Origin: Anomaloglossus baeobatrachus
Taxonomy: Eukaryota > Chordata > Amphibia > Anura > Aromobatidae
Direction: 5' to 3'
Assembly: GCF_048569485.1 (NCBI RefSeq)
Contig: NC_134356.1
Span: forward strand, 464,771,820-464,835,819
DNA length: 64,000 nucleotides
Shown: positions 62,601 through 64,000 of the stretch, one piece after another
Numbering within the stretch: the stretch's first letter is position 1
Layout: every line of letters begins with the position of its first letter
The notes under the pieces: generated by a model
What the model was told of the DNA's origin: nothing
Databases searched by the model: none
What the model saw: only the letters and a program-made list of their open reading frames with translations
Made by a program: the position numbers and the translations under genes

Positions 62601-64000
62601 ATGCCAGTCAAGTGGGGTGTGTGTGGCCCAATTAGTGGCAACGAAGGAGACTGTGGTTGGAGTCCCCTCGCTGTGTTTCTAAAAGAACCAAGATGAACAA
62701 GTCATGGCTCTCAGAGGACTTTTCTTCCCCTGGGTCAGCCAGGGGACGGGAAAGGCACGCGTATTTTTGAGAGTGCTTCATGCCAAGCATCTTTTTCTTT
62801 TTCAAAAGGGAAGGTCAACTGATGCCAGTCAAGTGGGGTGTGTGTGGCCCAGTTAGTGGAAATGAGGGAGACTGTGGTTGGAGTCCCCTCGCTGTGTTTC
62901 TAAAAGAACCAAGATGAACAAGTCATGGCTCTCAGAGGACTTTTCGTCCCCTGGTTCATCCAGGGGACGGGAAAGGCACGCGTATTTTTGAGAGTGCTTC
63001 ATGCCAAGCATCTTTTTCTTTTTCAAAAGGGAAGGTCAACTGATGCCAGTCAAGTGGGGTGTGTGTGGCCCAATTAGTGGCAACGAGGGAGACTGTGGTT
63101 GGAGTCCCCTCGCTGTGTTTCTAAAAGAACCAAGATGAACAAGTCATGGCTCTCAGAGGACTTTTCTTCCCCTGGGTCAGCCAGGGGTTGGGAAAGGCAC
63201 GCGTATTTTTGAGAGTGCTTCATGCCAGGCATCTTTTTCTTTTTCAAAAGGGAAGGTCAACTGATGCCAGTCAAGTGGGGTGTGTGTGGCCCAGTTAGTG
63301 GAAACGAGGGAGACTGTGGTTGGAGTCCCCTCGCTGTGTTTCTAAAAGAACCAAGATGAACAAGTCATGGCTCTCAGAGGACTTTTCTTCCCCTGGGTCA
63401 TCCAGGGGACGGGAAAGGCACGCATATTTTTGAGAGTGCTTCATGCCAAGCATCTTTTTCTTTTTCAAAAGGGAAGGTCAACTGATGCCAGTCAAGTGGG
63501 GTGTGTGTGGCCCAGTTAGTGGAAACGAGGGAGACTGTGGTTGGAGTCCCCTCGCTGTGTTTCTAAAAGAACCAAGATGAACAAGTCATGGCTCTCAGAG
63601 GACTTTTCTTCCCCTGGGTCATCCAGGGGACGGGAAAGGCACGCGTATTTTTGAGAGTGCTTCATGCCAAGCATCTTTTTCTTTTTCAAAAGGGAAGGTC
63701 AACTGATGCCAGTCAAGTGGGGTGTGTGTGGCCCAGTTAGTGGAAACGAGGGAGACTGTGGTTGGAGTCCCCTCGCTGTGTTTCTAAAAGAACCAAGATG
63801 AACAAGTCATGGCTCTCAGAGGACTTTTCTTCCCCTGGGTTATCCAGGGGACGGGAAAGGCACGCGTATTTTTGAGAGTGCTTCATGCCAAGCATCTTTT
63901 TCTTTTTCAAAAGGGGGAATCAACTGATGCCAGTCAAGTGGGGTGTGTGTGGCCCAATTAGTGGCAACGAGGGAGACTGTGGTTGGAGTCCCCTCGCTGT
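59612..64000 (+). repeat. 221-bp satellite array, about 20 units, runs off the window
   Basis: The word atggctctcagaggac recurs at 59614, 59831, 60052, 60273, 60494, 60716, 60937 and so on, with a 221-222-bp period. The first unit (59612) is the most diverged and continues the hAT coding frame cut at 54519, so the array grew from a hAT 3' end. Two unit types exist: A (ggggggtcaac, cccaattagtggcaacg) and B (gggaaggtcaac, cccagttagtggaaacg). They alternate from about 60489 to 62920; the rightmost units are mainly B, with an A-like one at the edge. Each unit contains an inverted repeat cccctgg/ccagggg. ORFs inside are translations of the unit and not genes. Confidence 0.93.

Noticed and set aside
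62412-62696. ORFs of 60-70 codons on both strands in the satellite
   Set aside because: Translations of the 221-bp unit. The plus-strand frame recalls the hAT C-terminus only because the unit derives from it.
59612-64000. CRISPR-like regular repeats
   Set aside because: Units are 221 bp and contiguous, without unique spacers; a eukaryotic satellite.

Overview
This window looks like intergenic or intronic DNA from a large, transposon-rich amphibian genome, most likely a frog. The evidence is V-SINE copies with tRNA-type heads, a Ngaro-type tyrosine-recombinase retrotransposon, PIF/Harbinger elements with many derived MITEs, several Tc1/mariner families, Ty3/gypsy relatives and long satellite arrays. 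Species cannot be read from the sequence. No complete host gene is present. Only a few candidate host coding exons can be argued for: one at 203-350 (+), and two phase-compatible exons at 8516-8460 and 8143-8083 (-). None could be assigned to a family.

Layout. 1-14 kb is a patchwork of MITEs, a decayed mariner (2814-4140), V-SINE pieces, a minisatellite grown in a hAT-like repeat (6.5-7.7 kb) and a 66-bp minisatellite (11.8-12.2 kb). 14.8-25.9 kb is a Ngaro-type retrotransposon on the minus strand (gag, RT-RNase H, tyrosine recombinase, SGNH hydrolase), split inside its RT by a 5.35-kb PIF/Harbinger element (17855-23200). Both Harbinger genes appear intact: a spliced MADF-domain protein and a spliced DDE transposase. 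26.1-28.4 kb holds successive tandem arrays (40 bp, then 79 bp with higher-order structure). 28.4-31 kb has a hammerhead-like motif, a perfect 34-bp-arm palindrome and a Tc1 copy carrying a 5'-truncated SINE tail. 31.6-35.6 kb is an LTR element (minus strand) whose only recognisable ORF carries a Y-box-type cold-shock domain. 36.8-44 kb contains an LTR fragment, minisatellites and two decayed Ty3/gypsy gag/pol pieces. 44-47 kb is a run of Harbinger-type MITEs. 47.4-53.2 kb is a Tc1/mariner copy hit by a young non-autonomous LTR element (47578-51731) and by a full V-SINE. 54-59.6 kb is a hAT remnant split by a whole, very young Gmr1-like LTR retrotransposon (54520-59607), whose integrase lies upstream of its reverse transcriptase. 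59.6-64 kb is a 221-bp satellite that starts in hAT coding sequence and runs off the window edge.

How the parts relate. The order of events can be read from nesting: Ngaro before Harbinger; mariner before its LTR element and V-SINE; hAT before satellite growth and before Gmr1. LTR comparisons give the same kind of clock: Gmr1-like (no differences seen by eye), then the 47.6-kb element (under 1%), then the cold-shock element (roughly 4-5%). The most novel signals are the cold-shock ORF inside an LTR element, the satellite seeded from a hAT transposase end with alternating A/B units, and the recurring hammerhead-ribozyme-like cores.
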